Source: JBCBSS01 sp039819065 (GTDB lineage Bacteria > Bacteroidota > Bacteroidia > Cytophagales > Cyclobacteriaceae). Taken from it: DNA of 64,000 nucleotides. The stretch spans positions 21,866 through 85,865 of the forward strand of contig JBCBSS010000011.1 in NCBI GenBank assembly GCA_039819065.1. Direction: 5' to 3'. Both the position numbers and the translations under genes were made by a program. Below are positions 27,380 through 36,043 of this stretch, piece by piece (the first letter of the stretch is position 1; every line of letters begins with the position of its first letter). The notes below the pieces were generated by a model. It was not told the origin of the DNA. It saw only the letters and a program-made list of their open reading frames with translations, and did no database searches.

Positions 27380-27934
27380 ATGGCAAAGACAATAGTTAGT
27401 TCGAAACAAGGTGTCACGACACTTCAGGCTTCTTTGATCATTGACGCCCCAATTGCTCAGGTTTGGGCAGCTTTAAAATACCCGGGCGACATTAAAAACT
27501 TTCATCCGTTAGTCAGAGATTCTAGCACTATGACACCCCAAGTTTCCGGGGTGGGTTGTACCCGGCATTGCATTTTGCTTCCTATGGGTGAAATGGTAGA
27601 GAGGATTACAGCATGGAAAGAGATGGAATCGTTCAAGGTAGAAGTGATCGATGGAAAAATGCTGCCTCCGCACCATTTTATGAGAGGAGAGGTAGCCCTT
27701 CAAACGCTGAGTGATATTAAAACACGTGTCAATTTCACCTTTGTATATCAACTCAAGTTTGGATGGTTAGGACGTATCATGGATGCATTGCTAATTCGGC
27801 CTAACTTCAAGAAAGCACCGGCAAAATATGTGGATGGATTGGCTGAATATGTATCGAATCTTAGTAGTAAACGTGCTAACGATGCCACTGAGCATCCAAT
27901 TTGGTCAAAGCAACCGGCGGGGCATTCATCTTAG
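27380..27934 (+). CDS. SRPBCC-family protein
   Basis: A 184-residue protein with an SRPBCC ligand-binding fold (SLIIDAPIAQVWAALKYPGDIKNFHP at the start, then GEMVERITAWKEMESFKVEV). No signal peptide, so cytoplasmic. The last 59 nt overlap the 3' end of the convergent ECF sigma gene, so about 19 codons of tail (from RANDATEHP) may be a recent extension past an original stop. Confidence 0.8.
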   Translation: MAKTIVSSKQGVTTLQASLIIDAPIAQVWAALKYPGDIKNFHPLVRDSSTMTPQVSGVGCTRHCILLPMGEMVERITAWKEMESFKVEVIDGKMLPPHHFMRGEVALQTLSDIKTRVNFTFVYQLKFGWLGRIMDALLIRPNFKKAPAKYVDGLAEYVSNLSSKRANDATEHPIWSKQPAGHSS

Positions 27935-29111
27935 TACAGCGGTCAGCATAATCTTTTCCTTTTTGAGGATCTCCTTTCAGAAAGTAGAATGTAGATAGAG
28001 CGAAGTATAACTGCCAATGTTTCTTGAGCCTGGAGTGTTTTTCTAGCGCTTGCAGCACTGCCTCTGCTTTATCTTCATTACCTGCTTTGAATAAGGCTAT
28101 GGCATAATTAAGCCGCATGTAATCGCTGTTATAAATCGATAGATGTAGGTCGTAGTACTTCAATATGTTTTCCCAACAGGTTCGATCGCATCTTTCCGCT
28201 AAGACATATTCGGCTAGAATGCCTGCTTGAATGTGGTACTCGGAAAGCGTATCTCCCTGAGAATCATTTAGGTAAGACATTGCTTGATCGATCATTGGTT
28301 TATTCCATAGTAAGCGGTTCTGTTCTTCAAAAAGCAGTAAAACACCATGTTCATCATAGCGTGCATCAAATCGAGCAAACTGGAAAAGGGCTAAGGCTAA
28401 AAAAGCTTTGATCGGGGTATAATCCGGAAAAGCGCTTTCCAACTCCTGCCCCATTCTGATTGATTCAAAGCAAATGTCTTTAGATACAATCTGTTGATCA
28501 ATGGCAGAAAAGTAGCCTTCATTAAAAACCAGGTAGATGGTTTTTAATACAACATTCAACCGGCCTTCAAGCTGCTCCTTACCAGGCATGACAAGAGCTA
28601 CCTGACCATTTCTAAACATTTGCTTCGCCCGATACAGTTGTTTGTTAACCGTGTCTTTACTTGTAAATAAAGCATTGGCAATCTCCTGAACACCAAACCC
28701 ACAGAGTGTTTTGAGTGCTAAGGCGATTTGACCTTCTTGTTGTATCCCTGGGTGGCAGCAGGCCAGCAACATGCGCAGTTGAGTATCTTTGATGAAGTGA
28801 TCGGTCAGAACTGGTTGCTCCTCGAGGTGGGGGTTATCATTGCTGATGCTGGCCAGTACTTTTGTTTGATAGGTAGATGCTCGGTTCAACTGATTGATGA
28901 GTTTTTTCCGTGCTACATCTATTAGCCAGGCCTCAGGTTTATCTGGTATGCTTTGCAGTGCCCATTGTTCCAAGGCGGTTATCATTGTGTCTTGTACACA
29001 ATCTTCTATCGTTTCGATATGCACCAACCCGTATATCTTGCTCAATATGGCCACAATTTTAGCGGATTGGCGCCGGAAAAAATGATCTACGATTTGATTA
29101 CTGGTGCTCAT
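27876..29111 (-). CDS. ECF42-type RNA polymerase sigma factor
   Basis: About 411 residues from the ATG at 29109-29111 (a TTG precedes it). An N-terminal sigma-70 region 2 (FRRQSAKIVAILSKIYG, VQDTMITALEQW) and region 4 (TLCGFGVQEIANALFTSKDTVNKQLYRAKQ) are followed by a long DUF6596/TPR-like C-terminal domain. This is the architecture of group ECF42, which is known to pair with YCII (DGPF) proteins. The YCII gene lies directly upstream and overlaps by 14 nt. The signal is unknown. Confidence 0.88.
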   Translation of the reverse strand: MSTSNQIVDHFFRRQSAKIVAILSKIYGLVHIETIEDCVQDTMITALEQWALQSIPDKPEAWLIDVARKKLINQLNRASTYQTKVLASISNDNPHLEEQPVLTDHFIKDTQLRMLLACCHPGIQQEGQIALALKTLCGFGVQEIANALFTSKDTVNKQLYRAKQMFRNGQVALVMPGKEQLEGRLNVVLKTIYLVFNEGYFSAIDQQIVSKDICFESIRMGQELESAFPDYTPIKAFLALALFQFARFDARYDEHGVLLLFEEQNRLLWNKPMIDQAMSYLNDSQGDTLSEYHIQAGILAEYVLAERCDRTCWENILKYYDLHLSIYNSDYMRLNYAIALFKAGNEDKAEAVLQALEKHSRLKKHWQLYFALSTFYFLKGDPQKGKDYADRCTKMNAPPVALTKLDAQWHR

Positions 29112-29430
29112 CAATCAACGGCCTGACATAAGCTTCGAAATGCGCCAAGAGGGGCAGATCATTGGTGACGGCGATTGCCTGATTTAGGTCAACCGCTTTA
29201 ATAATGATATAACCGGCTATTATCTCTTTGGATTCCAGGAAAGGTCCATCGGTCAGGATATTGTTCTTTTCTTTAATATAAGCTCCCTCTTGCTCTAATC
29301 GTTGTCCGGTCACATACTGTTCCCCAAGTTGCTGAGCCCACTCACGGTAAGCTTCCAGCCTCTTTTGCAAGGCCTCCGGGGAATAATCAAGCGGCTTTTT
29401 CCCCTTTAATATGATCATGTATTCCCTCAT
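29098..29430 (-). CDS. YCII-related (DGPF-motif) protein
   Basis: A 110-residue YciI-like protein with the family motif DGPFLESKE. Known partner of ECF42 sigma factors, possibly as a metabolic enzyme or sensor under their control. Overlaps the sigma gene by 14 nt and follows the DUF2461 gene by 14 nt. Confidence 0.87.
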   Translation of the reverse strand: MREYMIILKGKKPLDYSPEALQKRLEAYREWAQQLGEQYVTGQRLEQEGAYIKEKNNILTDGPFLESKEIIAGYIIIKAVDLNQAIAVTNDLPLLAHFEAYVRPLIDEHQ

Positions 29431-29444
29431 AGCCGTTTTAGATT

Positions 29445-30104
29445 TTAATGAGAAATAGCGCGTTGAAGCAGGCCATTGAATGGGCGAAGAATCTCAACAT
29501 GTTGCATGATGAATGAGGTCAAATCCTGATCAAGATAATCATTAATTGGATAGTCCTTCATAACATAGAATTGCTTATTCAAGAGGTACGGGCTGGGCGT
29601 TGTACTATTCCTGGCCATAAGATCTTGGGTCTTATAGCGCTCTCCCAGCACTTCAGGATAGTGTTTCTTAAACGTGGTTTGCTCGGTAATAGCCAATAAC
29701 TCATCAATATGCTTACTCACGAACTGGCGAACGTACTTTAAATTTTTGGGTTGAATCATGCGCAATCCTCCGCCTATCTTAAGTGCTTGCGCATCTGCCG
29801 CCAGGTAAAAGCCCGGCATGGCTGACTTTTTACCGCCTCGAACGATACTGGCTTTGATCATGGTATGATAAGGCCGTTTGTCGCTACTAAACCTTACATC
29901 TCGATTTATTCTAAAAAGGGTCTCTTTGGCTTGAATGGGATAGCCGGATTCAATGCTGTTCAACTCGTCCAATACTTTTTGAACAATCTGCTCAAATGGT
30001 TGCTTAACAAAGCTTTCATAAGCAGACTTATGCTGGTGAAACCATGCTTTATTGTTGTTTCGGTCAAGCTCCTGAAAAAACTGAATGAATTCCCGACTGA
30101 TCAT
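29445..30104 (-). CDS. DUF2461-domain protein
   Basis: About 219 residues from the ATG at 30102-30104, the first residue pattern (ISREFIQFFQELDRNNNKAWFH) matching DUF2461. The family is a conserved cytoplasmic domain of unknown function, sometimes annotated TIGR02453. A longer frame upstream runs into the neighbouring gene and is rejected as the start. The ATG overlaps the stop of the TfoX-like gene (4 nt). Confidence 0.87.
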   Translation of the reverse strand: MISREFIQFFQELDRNNNKAWFHQHKSAYESFVKQPFEQIVQKVLDELNSIESGYPIQAKETLFRINRDVRFSSDKRPYHTMIKASIVRGGKKSAMPGFYLAADAQALKIGGGLRMIQPKNLKYVRQFVSKHIDELLAITEQTTFKKHYPEVLGERYKTQDLMARNSTTPSPYLLNKQFYVMKDYPINDYLDQDLTSFIMQHVEILRPFNGLLQRAISH

Positions 30105-30451
30105 AGCTGTTCGGTTTTTACCACTTCCAAAGCTTGTCTTGATAGCATCTCCCAGTTGCCGGATTGATCTAAGGAGGATTCCCACCATACTTTCATCGGT
30201 GGCTTGGTCTTGAAAGGCGCAAAAGGAGAAACACATGCTATCAATTCATCAGACAGTTCTTGGCCCAGTTTGAATACCATGCTATGCTTTCGAGAAAGAA
30301 AGCAAAAGACTTTTCCCTTGAATGTAATGGCAGGTGAGCTCATCATTTTGCCTGCTTCAATCGTTGAACTTTCCAGGCACAACAGGTTGCGTAGTTGTTG
30401 GAAATAATGCTTTTCGTCCATGTTTTCAGATATGTCAAATGGAGAGGCCAT
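30101..30451 (-). CDS. TfoX/Sxy N-terminal-like domain protein
   Basis: About 116 residues from the ATG at 30449-30451. The core (GKMMSSPAITFKGKVFCFL, HSMVFKLG) resembles the TfoX/Sxy N-terminal domain, known in other bacteria as a competence regulator but widespread as a stand-alone domain of unknown role. First gene of the operon with DUF2461, YCII and the ECF42 sigma factor. Confidence 0.75.
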   Translation of the reverse strand: MASPFDISENMDEKHYFQQLRNLLCLESSTIEAGKMMSSPAITFKGKVFCFLSRKHSMVFKLGQELSDELIACVSPFAPFKTKPPMKVWWESSLDQSGNWEMLSRQALEVVKTEQL

Positions 30452-30563
30452 TTTAGGACAGATAGTGAATTGAAAGAATATATTTAAACGAAAGCTATAG
30501 AAACAGAAACAGTGCATTAAGCTTGCTATGCACTGTTTCAATATGAAAAAGTTGCTCTACTGT

Positions 30564-30791
30564 CTAGAATAGTGGCTGTATTCCAGTGTTACAAGGAACG
30601 GGACGAGTTGGGCAACACCACCATCCACAGCTGTGCTCTGGTTGTGAGCCATTAGGACAACCTTGCGAAACTAATCTACGGTTTTCTTGCCCAGTTTGCC
30701 CTCCCTTTACGGTATTAGGTTGGTTATCTGCAAGTTCAGTTACGAAGCTCTTAACTTGAAGGTTGGATAGTTTTAATTTTTGCTTTTTCAT
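30564..30791 (-). CDS. Pinensin-like lanthipeptide (RiPP) precursor
   Basis: A 75-residue peptide. The first 31 residues form a leader (KLKLSNLQVKSFVTEL, then NTVKGG) with the L-x-V-x-S-F-V-T pattern and GG cleavage site that I associate with pinensin-family precursors of Bacteroidota. The core (32-75) has five cysteines (including WWCC) and six Ser/Thr, suitable for lanthionine rings or disulfides, and is rich in Pro, Gly and Gln. No LanB, LanC, LanM-like or dedicated exporter gene is in the window, so modification would depend on enzymes encoded elsewhere. The gene is followed and preceded by noncoding AT-rich DNA. Confidence 0.75.
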   Translation of the reverse strand: MKKQKLKLSNLQVKSFVTELADNQPNTVKGGQTGQENRRLVSQGCPNGSQPEHSCGWWCCPTRPVPCNTGIQPLF

Positions 30792-31076
30792 GATTTATCT
30801 ATTTATAGTTTTACATAATTGGGATGATTCATTCAGTTTGCTTATTAATTCTTTGAATAAATAAGTTATGATATGATTATTGCATAATTGTTAAAACTTA
30901 AATATTTATAATATTATTTTTATGAAGCCTTATTGCTGTGAGACACTAGGCATGTAAGATATTCTATGCCCATAAATATTATGACTTGAATATTTATCTG
31001 GTATACCAAACTGTTCCATGCGTCTGATATTCTTTATATTAGGTGCTCATTTTGAATTTTCACACTCCCTAGCATC

Positions 31077-33722
31077 TTGGACGAATATCAATTAAGAGCC
31101 ATTGGAACAATTTGGTCGGCTAAGGATATGCCTGCCAATACCGTTGTCAACCCCCAAATAGAAGAAATCATCACCGCCGTTTGCGGCTTGCTTACCAAAA
31201 CCAACCCTAAATCCGTATTGATCACAGGAGAAAAGGGAGTGGGTAAAAGCACAGTGATTAACCTGGTTTCGAAAACATTGACTTCGAGAAATTGGATGAT
31301 CTTCAATGCTTCAGCTGGTAATGTCATGGCCGGGCAGCGTTATATCGGCGACCTTGAGATGAATGTACAGAAAGTACTTGAGGGTCTCAAAACCAGGAAA
31401 AACAGTCTCTGGTCAGTGCCAAGGTTCCAAGAGCTTTATTACGGCGGGCGGCATGAATACTCGCCGGTCAGTATTCTGGATCAAATTCTACCCGAGGTAG
31501 AAAGTGGTGGCCTCAAAATGATTGGGGAGATAGATTCTAAAAACTTCGAGAAGCTCGTTCAGCTAAGGCCGCAAGTATTGAGTGCTTTCGAGATCGTACG
31601 CATTTCTACTTCTACCAAAGAGTTTACCCTTGATCTGGCCCAAGAATGGGTAAAGTCGGACAACCGCAAACAGATGTGGAAGGGCTTCTCTAAGAAGAGC
31701 CTTGAGGAAGTATATTATCTGGCCAAGCAATACCTTTCGCACAAAGAAAACCCTGGTTGTTTGATTGATTTGCTCAAGCAAACCAAAGTCGTGGTCGAGG
31801 CCAAGGGGCAAATCAAAGATCCGATCGTAACGGAAGACTTTATACAATCGCTGTCCAATATCACAGGGCTGCCTACCTCTATCCTCGATGACAAGGAAAA
31901 GCTCGAACTGGAGGAGTTAAAGGCGCACTTCGCTACCAAGGTCATTGGTCAGGATGATGCTGTTTCTACGCTAGTAGAGCGTATCGCCATGATCAAAGCC
32001 GGATTGACTGATCCTACCAGACCATCTGCCGTATTCTTGTTCGTCGGCCCCACGGGAACTGGTAAGACCGAAATTGCCAAAGCGTTGGCAGAATATCTCT
32101 TCGGCTCTGAAGATCGGCTCATTAGAATGGACATGAGTGAGTTCCAGACCCAAGAATCCACTTACAAGATATTAGGCGATGCAGCAGATGTCGCAGAAAA
32201 CTCTGCCTTGGTCAATCAAATCCGCAGTAATCCTTTCTCGGTGGTACTATTGGATGAATTTGAAAAGGCCCATCCTAAGATTTGGGATTTGTTCTTGCAA
32301 GTCTTCGACGATGGAAGGCTGACTGACCAACGTGGTGCCAATGCCGATTTCCGTCATTCTATCATTATCATGACCTCGAATCTCGGTGCCAGTCTTCCAA
32401 GTAGTAGCCGTATCGGTTTTCAAAAGACGGATGCGGTGGATATGGAGGAAAATATCACTGAATCCATCTCCGGTACTTTTCGGCCTGAGTTTATCAATAG
32501 AATTGATAAGGTAGTGGCATTCAAGCCATTGAGTAAGGCAGTGGCTAAGAACATTCTGAAGAATGAGCTGAAGAAAGTCTTGAAACGCCGGGGCTTCAGA
32601 AGAAGAAAATGGGAGCTTGACCTGGAGGATTCTGCCATAGAATTCTTATTAGAGAAAGGTTTCTCTACCAAAATGGGGGCAAGGCCTTTAAAGCGCGCGA
32701 TAGAGAAGTACTTATTGGCGCCTTTGGCCATTACCATCGTCAATCACAATTTCCCTAAAGGCGATCAGTTTCTACTAGTTAGTGGTGGAAAAGATAAGTT
32801 GAAAGTAGAGTTCATCGATCCTGATGAGCCTGATTATACCTGGCAACAAAAGAAGCAGATACTAGCCTCGCAGAAAGAGAAGTCTCAAGAGCTGACCATT
32901 ACCAACATCATCGCTGACGCACAAGGCGTTTCCTCCGAATTCCATGCGATCGAGAAGGCGTTGAAAGCTTTGAATGACTTAGTGAAGGTGAAGGAACTTG
33001 AAGAGAACAAAACGCAGCATATTGAGGCTATGTCAGCCCTAGATTTCTGGGACAATCCTGAGCGGCAACGTATTCTTTCCGAAATAGAATTTATTGACCG
33101 CTTCGAAGCGGCACTTGAAACTAGCAACAACCTATTTAACCGGTTGGACGACCCTTCTAAGGAAAGACTTTCCTACGATCCTCGATTGATCAAAAAACTA
33201 GCACAAAGGATTTACCTACTTAATGAAGCATTCATCAGCTTCGAACAGGAGATAGAGCAGGATGCCTACTTGTACATCGCTTATACCAAAGATGCTGAGG
33301 ACTATGGGCAGGTCATTGAAGAAATGTACAAAGGATGGTCTAAGTCCAGAAAAATGGATTTGCGCCATATTAAGACCGTTGATGACACCGTAGAAAACAG
33401 CATCTACTTTTCAATTTCAGGGTTTGGTGCTTTCAAAATCCTAAGAGAGGAGGCTGGACATCATGTTTTCGAAATCGTTGAAAACAAAGAAGAGAAAGCC
33501 AAAAAGTACAAAGTGAAGGTTGGTGTACTACCTAGAAAACTTGCGGATTATAAGGATCTAAAATCCAGTGCATTGATCAAGCGATTCGATGCATTCGACT
33601 TTTCATCCGTCTGTAGAAGATATAAGCTATCCAAATCCCCGCTGATAAGAGATCTTAAGAAAAACTGGCAAACCGGTAAAGTAGAAAAGGTATTTGGGGG
33701 TGATTTTGATTTGATGAGTTAG
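31077..33722 (+). CDS. Clp-type double AAA+ protein fused to a release-factor-2-like (PCRF) domain
   Basis: The 881-residue protein starts at a TTG at 31077 (the frame is closed upstream; an ATG at 31131 is possible). It lacks the Clp N-domain. AAA+ module 1 (about 20-280) has a Walker A GEKGVGKS at 51-58, but the usual Walker B acidic pair (IDE) is replaced by SLWSVPRF, so it probably binds without hydrolysing ATP. Module 2 (about 290-600) is complete: GPTGTGKT at 324-331, LLDE with D393-E394, sensor 1 (MTSNLG), arginine finger (FRPEFINRID) and sensor 2 (GARPLKRAIE). From about 640 to 830 the sequence follows release factor 2: DFWDNPERQRIL, then AYLYIAYT, EEMYKGWSKSRK, and a late SGFGAFKILREEAG. 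The GGQ peptidyl-hydrolysis motif is absent. Probably an unfoldase that uses the PCRF part as a substrate or ribosome adaptor; that role is inference. Confidence 0.85.
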   Translation: MDEYQLRAIGTIWSAKDMPANTVVNPQIEEIITAVCGLLTKTNPKSVLITGEKGVGKSTVINLVSKTLTSRNWMIFNASAGNVMAGQRYIGDLEMNVQKVLEGLKTRKNSLWSVPRFQELYYGGRHEYSPVSILDQILPEVESGGLKMIGEIDSKNFEKLVQLRPQVLSAFEIVRISTSTKEFTLDLAQEWVKSDNRKQMWKGFSKKSLEEVYYLAKQYLSHKENPGCLIDLLKQTKVVVEAKGQIKDPIVTEDFIQSLSNITGLPTSILDDKEKLELEELKAHFATKVIGQDDAVSTLVERIAMIKAGLTDPTRPSAVFLFVGPTGTGKTEIAKALAEYLFGSEDRLIRMDMSEFQTQESTYKILGDAADVAENSALVNQIRSNPFSVVLLDEFEKAHPKIWDLFLQVFDDGRLTDQRGANADFRHSIIIMTSNLGASLPSSSRIGFQKTDAVDMEENITESISGTFRPEFINRIDKVVAFKPLSKAVAKNILKNELKKVLKRRGFRRRKWELDLEDSAIEFLLEKGFSTKMGARPLKRAIEKYLLAPLAITIVNHNFPKGDQFLLVSGGKDKLKVEFIDPDEPDYTWQQKKQILASQKEKSQELTITNIIADAQGVSSEFHAIEKALKALNDLVKVKELEENKTQHIEAMSALDFWDNPERQRILSEIEFIDRFEAALETSNNLFNRLDDPSKERLSYDPRLIKKLAQRIYLLNEAFISFEQEIEQDAYLYIAYTKDAEDYGQVIEEMYKGWSKSRKMDLRHIKTVDDTVENSIYFSISGFGAFKILREEAGHHVFEIVENKEEKAKKYKVKVGVLPRKLADYKDLKSSALIKRFDAFDFSSVCRRYKLSKSPLIRDLKKNWQTGKVEKVFGGDFDLMS

Positions 33723-33736
33723 CGTAAAGCTCCACA

Positions 33737-34642
33737 TCACTTAGGTACGTTCATAGGAATAACCACTTTCTCAAAACCTTCGTCTAACTTTTCTAGGCTC
33801 AGATCATGTTCTAATAATGTATTTTCAAAAATGCTCATTGGCAGCATAAAATCTCTGGTGAGCATTATGTTACCATTCTCCATAAAAGCTTCTGGTAAAT
33901 AAATGAATAGTGGCTGTCCGCTGTGGAAAACACCAATTAGACTTTCTCCATTCTCTCGGTAAAAATCAGCATTGCAGTAATAGCTAAGCTCTTCGTTCGA
34001 TCGGTGTTGAGCTACTCCAATAGAATAAGTATACTCAGGGTCATTACTGTAGGATGGTAACCAAGCAATCAGGGTATGGTAGGAAAAAAAATCTATTTGG
34101 TTGCTGAATTTGAGTGCAACCCATTTATCATTCAATTCTTTAAAAAAGAAATCAAAATCCTCCTTTTGATCATCACCGGATAACTCGCCAAATTCTTCTA
34201 TTCCTTTTTTCAAATTGACCTTGGTAATATCATAGATCAAGATGTATCTCTCGTAATCCTTGGAATAAGTTTGGATCAGCTTCCCTTGATAGCCAGCCCT
34301 TTGTGACAATTGAGATTCGTATGCTTTCCTCTCCCAAATTTTTCTCTGTTTCTTGATGCGTTCGGCCAACTGATCATCCAGCTGATCTTTGCCGATATGC
34401 TCAATCGCATCCATTGCTGCTATGGAAACTGACGATACCGAGTCGTTGATATAGTTCTTCAGTTGATCAATCAGAGAGGGGTCGTTGATTTTACCAAGCT
34501 CAATAGCCGCCTTTTCTCGAATATGATATACCCCCTTATCCAAGGCATAAACGAGAAGTTCTTTTTTGCCCTTTTTAGACCAGCTATCAATCTTGCCCTG
34601 AGAAAGCTTGATTATGCCCAACTTAAGTAATAATAATTCCAT
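33737..34642 (-). CDS. HEAT-repeat-containing protein with unknown C-terminal domain
   Basis: A 301-residue protein. Residues 25-100 look like two HEAT/PBS-type repeats (VYHIREKAAIELGKINDPS, SSVSIAAMDAIEHIGKDQ). The remainder is an unassigned alpha/beta domain (about 125-300). Cytoplasmic. Converges on the Clp-PCRF gene with 14 nt between stops. Confidence 0.65.
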   Translation of the reverse strand: MELLLLKLGIIKLSQGKIDSWSKKGKKELLVYALDKGVYHIREKAAIELGKINDPSLIDQLKNYINDSVSSVSIAAMDAIEHIGKDQLDDQLAERIKKQRKIWERKAYESQLSQRAGYQGKLIQTYSKDYERYILIYDITKVNLKKGIEEFGELSGDDQKEDFDFFFKELNDKWVALKFSNQIDFFSYHTLIAWLPSYSNDPEYTYSIGVAQHRSNEELSYYCNADFYRENGESLIGVFHSGQPLFIYLPEAFMENGNIMLTRDFMLPMSIFENTLLEHDLSLEKLDEGFEKVVIPMNVPK

Positions 34643-34775
34643 GTGATTTGGTTGTTGTTCGTGTGATTAGGCTGAGTGCCCAACTTATGACCTCGCAATT
34701 TGTTATTTTTCAAGACTACATCCAAAGTTGGTTACCATTTCGTAGCTAGGAATACATTTAATAGAATTGTTATTA

Positions 34776-34783
34776 TATTTTTG
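34776..34783 (+). promoter_or_regulatory. Candidate -7 element of ispH
   Basis: TATTTTTG matches the Bacteroidota -7 consensus TAnnTTTG exactly. A -33 TTG at the expected spacing is not present, so the promoter is uncertain. If used, transcription would begin near 34790, about 16 nt before the proposed ATC start at 34806. Confidence 0.45.
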
Positions 34784-34805
34784 TAGGTCGCTAAAGTAAA
34801 AAGCT

Positions 34806-36035
34806 ATCAAAAAGTTTGACATTCCAGCATACTATCGCTCTTCCATCATAGGAAGGGTCAAGGAGTCCAGAAAAATTCAGGATCCCCGCAAGAAAGACCT
34901 TAAGCCTACAGAATTGGATTTTGGACCGGTCAAATTCTATATCGCACGTCACTTTGGGTTCTGTTATGGTGTAGAAAACGCTATTGAGATCAGCTACAAT
35001 GCACTGGAAGAAAACCCTGATAAGAATGTTTATCTGCTCAGCCAGATGATCCATAACCAGGAAGTGAATGAAGACTTACAGAACAAAGGCATTAAGTTTA
35101 TAATGGATACCGATGGTACCCAGTTCATCGATTGGGACGAACTAAAAAGTGATGATGTCGTCATTATCCCGGCTTTCGGTACTACCATAGAAATCAAGCA
35201 AATTCTGGAGGAAAAAGGAATTCAAGTAGAGCAGTATAATACTACTTGTCCATTTGTGGAGAAAGTATGGAAGCGATCCAAGAAACTGGGTGAGCAGGAT
35301 TATACAGTCATCATTCATGGTAAATATAACCACGAAGAAACGCGCGCTACTTTCTCTCACAGTATGCAGAATGGCCCTTCGGTCGTGATCAAGGATATGG
35401 CAGAAGCCGAGCAATTAGGAGCGATCATCAAGGGGGATATGCCTAAAAGCGAGTTTTATAACATATTCAAAGACAAGTATTCTCCCGGGTTCGATATAGA
35501 GAAACACCTTAATAAGGTTGGGGTAGTGAATCAAACGACCATGCTAGCCACGGAGACGCAAGCCATTGCAGACTATTTCAAGCAAGTGATGCTTGACTTG
35601 TACGGGGAGGCAGATACAGCAACACACTTCGCCGATACGCGCGATACACTTTGCTATGCAACCAATGATAATCAAGATGCCACTTATGGCTTGTTGGAAG
35701 AAGAGGCTGACATCGCCATTGTAGTGGGTGGTTATAACAGTTCTAATACATCCCATATTGTAGAATTGTGTGAGAGCAAATTCCCCACCTACTTCATCAA
35801 CTCTGAGAAAGAAATTAAATCTGAGGCGGAAATCCATCACTATGATTTCAGGTCTCATGAAATGAAAGTGACACATGATTTTCTACCCACATCAAAGCCA
35901 TTGCGGGTAGTACTTACTAGCGGTGCATCATGCCCCGATACTATCGTCGACCGAGTCATGCTCAAGCTGTTGGATTTTTATCAGGATGTGAGGCCGGTCG
36001 AGGAGTTGCTACAACAATTTGAAGCAGTAGAATAA
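34806..36035 (+). CDS. ispH: 4-hydroxy-3-methylbut-2-enyl diphosphate reductase
   Basis: Catalyses the last step of the MEP isoprenoid pathway (HMBPP to IPP and DMAPP) with a [4Fe-4S] cluster. Three cluster cysteines are visible with numbering from 34806: C53 (HFGFCYGV), C148 (NTTCPFV) and C376 (GASCPD). The first standard start is a TTG at 34914, but the frame upstream encodes the conserved Bacteroidota N-terminal extension (KKFDIPAYYRSSIIGRV, then QDPRKKDLKPTELDF) back to an in-frame TAA at 34797. No ATG, GTG or TTG lies between; an ATC at 34806 sits just where homologues have their Met (MKKFDIP). I therefore place the start at 34806 as a probable non-canonical ATC; a sequencing error is the alternative. 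Cytoplasmic, monocistronic or with the DUF4440 gene 8 nt downstream. Confidence 0.9.
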   Translation: MKKFDIPAYYRSSIIGRVKESRKIQDPRKKDLKPTELDFGPVKFYIARHFGFCYGVENAIEISYNALEENPDKNVYLLSQMIHNQEVNEDLQNKGIKFIMDTDGTQFIDWDELKSDDVVIIPAFGTTIEIKQILEEKGIQVEQYNTTCPFVEKVWKRSKKLGEQDYTVIIHGKYNHEETRATFSHSMQNGPSVVIKDMAEAEQLGAIIKGDMPKSEFYNIFKDKYSPGFDIEKHLNKVGVVNQTTMLATETQAIADYFKQVMLDLYGEADTATHFADTRDTLCYATNDNQDATYGLLEEEADIAIVVGGYNSSNTSHIVELCESKFPTYFINSEKEIKSEAEIHHYDFRSHEMKVTHDFLPTSKPLRVVLTSGASCPDTIVDRVMLKLLDFYQDVRPVEELLQQFEAVE

Positions 36036-36043
36036 CCATTATC

